From Hydrogenophaga sp. (GTDB taxonomy: Bacteria > Pseudomonadota > Gammaproteobacteria > Burkholderiales > Burkholderiaceae_C): a stretch of 7,426 nt of DNA. Positions 5,221-7,426 of this stretch are shown piece after piece; position 1 is the first letter of the stretch, and every line of letters starts with the position of its first letter. The stretch is from NCBI GenBank assembly GCA_011390855.1, contig JAABRN010000534.1, positions 1 through 7,426 on the forward strand, in the 5' to 3' direction. The notes beneath the pieces are model-generated. The model did not search any database. It was given only the letters and a program-made list of their open reading frames with translations, and was not told the origin of the DNA. Both the position numbers and the translations under genes were made by a program.

Positions 5221-5928
5221 TCAACTGTCGGCCTGCAACAGGGAGGCGTTCAGCACCCGGTACAGCCGCCCGGTGCGGTCCATGGGCGCAATGGCGCCGG
5301 CGCGGGCCAGTGCACTGATTTCGCGGCTCACCGTTTCCAGCTTCAAGTCCATCATCGCGCCCATGTCCTCGCGCGAGAAGAGCGTTGCCAGCGCCGGGTC
5401 CTCCTCGTGCCGCATCTTCAGGATGAACTGGCCTACACGCTGCCTCGCAGTCCCGAAATTGATGTCGGACAGCCAGTCGTCGGCTTCCTTGAGGGTTTGC
5501 TGCCACTTCTGCAGCAACCGCATGTGCAGCCGTGGCGAGTTCTGGCTCAGGTGGTGAATGACCGCCAACGGAATGCGGCAAACGCTGATATCGGTCAGGG
5601 CCACCGCCGCGGAGTCGTAACGGCCAGTGGCCAATGCCTCCAGACCCGCCACATCGCCTGGTCGCAGCAAACGCAAGATGCGCTGGCGCCCGTCGGGGGT
5701 GTGACGTACCAGCTTGAGCCTGCCTTTGCGCAAGGTGAAGATGCCCGGGGAAGTGGCGCCCTCTCCGTAGAGCTCCGTGCCATGCGGCATCTCCAGGTCA
5801 TCGATGGGGGCGTGGATCATGCCGAAATCCTGCTCGTTGAGGTCGGCAAACAGCACCATATCCCGGATACCGCAGTTCTTGCAGTCGGCTGTTCCTTTCC
5901 ACGCGGATTCGGTCTTGATGGGAATCAT
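5221..5928 (-). CDS. Crp/Fnr-family transcriptional regulator with Fnr-like DNA recognition and an incomplete cysteine set
   Basis: The 235-residue protein has a cyclic-nucleotide-like sensor domain (about 25-130; GTELYGEGATSPGIFTLRKGRLKL, then LLRPGDVAGLEAL), a long dimer helix (about 130-158) and a winged helix-turn-helix (about 160-230). The recognition helix reads LKLETVSREISAL; Glu198, Ser201 and Arg202 occupy the E-x-x-S-R positions that make E. coli Fnr read TTGAT half-sites. The N-terminus has C16-K-N-C19, and Cys117 lies near the position of Fnr Cys122. The third N-terminal cysteine of Fnr (six residues after the CxxC) is replaced by Val25. The family and likely binding motif are clear. 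Whether it holds a 4Fe-4S cluster, senses through a thiol pair, or binds another signal is open. It is convergent with the transporter gene and divergent from the DsrE-like gene. Confidence 0.92.
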   Translation of the reverse strand: MIPIKTESAWKGTADCKNCGIRDMVLFADLNEQDFGMIHAPIDDLEMPHGTELYGEGATSPGIFTLRKGRLKLVRHTPDGRQRILRLLRPGDVAGLEALATGRYDSAAVALTDISVCRIPLAVIHHLSQNSPRLHMRLLQKWQQTLKEADDWLSDINFGTARQRVGQFILKMRHEEDPALATLFSREDMGAMMDLKLETVSREISALARAGAIAPMDRTGRLYRVLNASLLQADS

Positions 5929-5958
5929 GGAGGCTGTTCTCGGTTAATTTTTCAGCGC

Positions 5959-5999
5959 TTGAGAAATGTCATGGCTAGCGAGATTGTGCTGGGTAGACT
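5959..5999 (+). promoter_or_regulatory. Degenerate Fnr-like box and possible -10 element for the DsrE-like gene
   Basis: TTGAG-AAAT-GTCAT (5959-5972) matches seven of ten fixed bases of TTGAT-N4-ATCAA and keeps the TGA-N6-TCA core. TAGACT (5994-5999) matches four of six of the -10 consensus. Its distance from the box centre is within one base of class II Fnr activation geometry. On the other strand the box lies 30 bases upstream of the regulator's own ATG, so autoregulation is also possible. The evidence is weak on its own and slightly stronger because the box at 4166-4179 has the same AAAT spacer. Confidence 0.3.
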
Positions 6000-6076
6000 G
6001 GCCCTGCAATGCCCCAAGGGGTATAGGGCCATCCATCACTCACCATCACACACTTGCCTTTCAGGACACCTTCCAC

Positions 6077-6517
6077 ATGCGCAAACACACCACTTTCCAC
6101 GTAGCCACACTGGCCGCCCTTCTCGCACTGGGCCTTGCTGGCGCAGCCCAGGCACAGACTCCTCAGGAGCTGTTCGTCAACATCCAGACTGGCGAGACCA
6201 TGGCCCAGGGCGCGGCCCTGGTGCTGGCAGGCCAGGCCTTGGCGCAAAAAGCACCGGTACGCGTGCTGCTGTGCGACAAGGCAGGCGACATCGCTGTAGC
6301 CAACCAGACGCTTCCCACCCTCAAGCCACGCAACGTCACCACGCAGCAAATGCTGCAAGGCTTGATCCAGGGCGGCGCCAAGGTAGAGGTGTGTGCTTTG
6401 TACCTGCCCAACACAGGCCGTTCAGCCACCGACCTCATCACCGGCGTGACCGCCGCAGCACCCGCAGATGTGGCCTCCCACCTGCTCAAGCCCTCGGTAA
6501 AGACGCTGGGATTCTGA
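6077..6517 (+). CDS. Secreted DsrE/DsrF-like family protein
   Basis: The ATG at 6077 gives 146 residues starting with a clear Sec signal peptide (MRKHTTFH, a hydrophobic run of Leu and Ala, then AQA with cleavage before Gln27). An in-frame ATG at 5966 would bury this signal and is rejected. The mature domain alternates strands and helices in the DsrE manner: ELFVNIQTGE, GAALVLAGQALAQKAPVRVLLCDKAG, then LKPRNVTTQQMLQGLIQGGAKVEVCALYLPN. Cys66 and Cys106 sit at the ends of two strands; Cys106, after the GGAKVEVC strand, is where sulfur-carrying DsrE proteins often keep their active cysteine. Cytoplasmic DsrE/TusD relatives pass sulfane sulfur between carriers; a periplasmic form is less understood. 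It is divergent from the Fnr-like gene and 116 bases ahead of cydA, which has its own promoter. Sulfur carriage here is inferred. Confidence 0.8.
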   Translation: MRKHTTFHVATLAALLALGLAGAAQAQTPQELFVNIQTGETMAQGAALVLAGQALAQKAPVRVLLCDKAGDIAVANQTLPTLKPRNVTTQQMLQGLIQGGAKVEVCALYLPNTGRSATDLITGVTAAAPADVASHLLKPSVKTLGF

Positions 6518-6540
6518 GTGGAACGCCACCAGTGAAGGCC

Positions 6541-6580
6541 TTGCCAATGGTCATCCGCTGGAAGTATAAGTAACTACTTA
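6541..6580 (+). promoter_or_regulatory. Sigma-70 promoter of cydA with an overlapping dyad operator
   Basis: TTGCCA (6541-6546, five of six matches to the -35) and TATAAG (6565-6570, five of six matches to the -10) are 18 bases apart, so transcription would begin near 6577. A perfect dyad, TAAGTA-AC-TACTTA (6567-6580), covers the last part of the -10 and the start site. That position suits a repressor that blocks RNA polymerase. The protein that would bind is not evident from the window; the dyad does not resemble the Fnr consensus. Confidence 0.6.
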
Positions 6581-6633
6581 AATTTGCACGCGGGCTGGGT
6601 TCTCCCATCCCTGTGCCATGGAGGGGGAAACCC

Positions 6634-7426
6634 ATGGAACTCGATCCCGTCTTTCTGTCCCGGCTGCAATTTGCCTTCGTGGTGTCGTTTCACGCCATCT
6701 TCCCGGTGTTCACCATCGGGCTGGCCAGCTACATTGCCGTGCTGGAAACCATTTCACTGAAAACCGGCAATCCCCACTGGGAGCGCCTTGCCGCCTTCTG
6801 GATCAAGGTGTTCGCCGTGGTCTTTGGCATGGGCGTGGTGTCGGGACTGGTCATGGCGTTCCAGTTCGGTACCAACTGGAGCAATTTCTCCTACGCCGCC
6901 TCCAACTTCCTCGGGCCCATCCTGGCCTACGAGGTGGTGACGGCATTCTTCCTGGAAGCGGCCTTCCTGGGTGTGCTGCTGTTCGGGCGGGGCAAGGTGC
7001 CGCCCGGGCTGCACCTGCTGGCGGCCTACATGGTGGCCATTGGCACGTTCATCTCCTCGTTCTGGATTCTGTCTGCCAACTCCTGGATGCAGACCCCCGC
7101 CGGATTCGAATTGCGCGATGGCATGGTGCATGTGACCAGTTGGTTCGAGGCGATCTTCAACCCGTCCTTCCCCTACCGCTTCGCTCACATGGCGCTGGCC
7201 TCTTTCCTCACGGGTGGCTTTGTGGTGGCTGGCGTATCGGCGCTGTACCTGTTGCGCGGTCACGCGGTGGAGTCGGCGCAGCGCGCACTGAAGATGACGC
7301 TGGTGCTGCTGGCGGTCATCTCGCCGCTGCAAATGTTTGTGGGCGACCTGCACGGCCTCAACACGCTGGAGCACCAGCCCGCCAAGGTGGCGGCCATGGA
7401 AGGCCATTGGGAAACCGGCAGTGAAG
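6634..7426 (+). CDS. cydA: Cytochrome bd-type quinol oxidase subunit I (3' end outside window)
   Basis: The frame opens at an ATG preceded by GGAGG (6620-6624) and stays open to the window end, giving 264 complete codons, about half of the usual length. Key residues stand where CydA needs them: His20 in SFHAIFPVFTIG (haem b595), Glu100 and Glu108 in AYEVVTAFFLEAAF (proton path and haem region), His185 in YRFAHMALA (haem b558), and Lys251 with Glu256 in HQPAKVAAMEGHWET at the quinol-binding loop. The enzyme sits in the inner membrane, oxidises quinol and reduces oxygen to water with high affinity, without pumping protons. The phrasing GLNTLEHQPAKVAAMEGHWET resembles the cyanide-insensitive CioA branch, but the loop length that would decide this is outside. 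Subunit II should follow. Its own promoter and dyad suggest separate control from the DsrE gene. Confidence 0.95.
   Translation, partial: MELDPVFLSRLQFAFVVSFHAIFPVFTIGLASYIAVLETISLKTGNPHWERLAAFWIKVFAVVFGMGVVSGLVMAFQFGTNWSNFSYAASNFLGPILAYEVVTAFFLEAAFLGVLLFGRGKVPPGLHLLAAYMVAIGTFISSFWILSANSWMQTPAGFELRDGMVHVTSWFEAIFNPSFPYRFAHMALASFLTGGFVVAGVSALYLLRGHAVESAQRALKMTLVLLAVISPLQMFVGDLHGLNTLEHQPAKVAAMEGHWETGSE

Noticed and set aside
4130..5557. A 475-codon plus-strand open frame over the transporter and the end of the Crp/Fnr gene.
   Set aside because: It overlaps two genes with clear families in other frames, has the low-complexity His/Gly/Ala make-up of GC-rich shadow frames and shows no recognisable motif.
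6541..6554. TTGCC-AATG-GTCAT as a third Fnr-like site at cydA.
   Set aside because: Only six of ten fixed bases match, and it would sit on the -35 of an otherwise strong promoter at the wrong distance for activation.
5407..6573. A 388-codon plus-strand frame across the Crp/Fnr gene and the DsrE-like gene.
   Set aside because: Out of frame with both real genes, spans their divergent promoter region and gives low-complexity sequence.
1..7426. Mobile element, prophage, CRISPR array, tRNA or toxin-antitoxin pair.
   Set aside because: No transposase, integrase, phage gene, regularly spaced repeat, cloverleaf-like segment or small paired genes were seen; repeats found are short and local.

Overview
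The window is a 7.4 kb, GC-rich, densely coded stretch with short intergenic gaps. It looks chromosomal and most like a betaproteobacterium of the Comamonadaceae type (Acidovorax, Comamonas or a relative). That placement is an inference from gene style and family resemblance, not from a database search. I see no insertion sequence, phage gene, tRNA, rRNA or CRISPR array.

Left end (1-1492): the first 644 bases hold the 5' part of a minus-strand gene for a periplasmic substrate-binding protein of an ABC importer, closest to the 2-aminoethylphosphonate-binding type. It is divergent from a plus-strand GntR/FCD-family regulator. The 164 bp between them carries a perfect match to the FadR-type operator core, a tandem TTGACAG heptamer at the likely -35, and a nested 33-bp dyad in the probable leader of the transporter gene. 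This reads as a locally regulated phosphonate-uptake edge. A secreted two-domain lysozyme-inhibitor-like protein (LprI plus MliC) follows at 1657-2256.

Middle (2330-4063): a minus-strand run, probably one operon transcribed peroxiredoxin, then Rieske iron-sulfur protein, then a single-domain rhodanese, with gaps of about 42 bp. The Rieske protein is the bc1-complex type but no cytochrome b or c1 gene adjoins it. Divergent from the operon is a membrane transporter of the BASS/ACR3 fold (4236-5204). Tail-to-tail with the transporter is a Crp/Fnr-family regulator (5221-5928) with an Fnr-like DNA-reading helix (E198, S201, R202) but only two of the three N-terminal cysteines that hold the Fnr iron-sulfur cluster.

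Right end (6077-7426): a secreted DsrE-like protein is divergent from the regulator. Then comes the start of the cytochrome bd quinol oxidase subunit I gene (cydA/cioA), which runs off the window. The oxidase gene has a strong-looking sigma-70 promoter with a perfect dyad overlapping the -10 element and likely transcription start.

How it may fit together: the regulator's predicted target (TTGAT-N4-ATCAA) has imperfect matches upstream of the transporter and of the DsrE gene, each at a spacing suited to activation. With a bd oxidase, rhodanese, DsrE protein, peroxiredoxin and extra Rieske protein, the right two thirds could be a low-oxygen, sulfide/cyanide or redox-stress module under an atypical Fnr-like protein. 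The gene identities are well supported; the shared regulation and purpose are inference.
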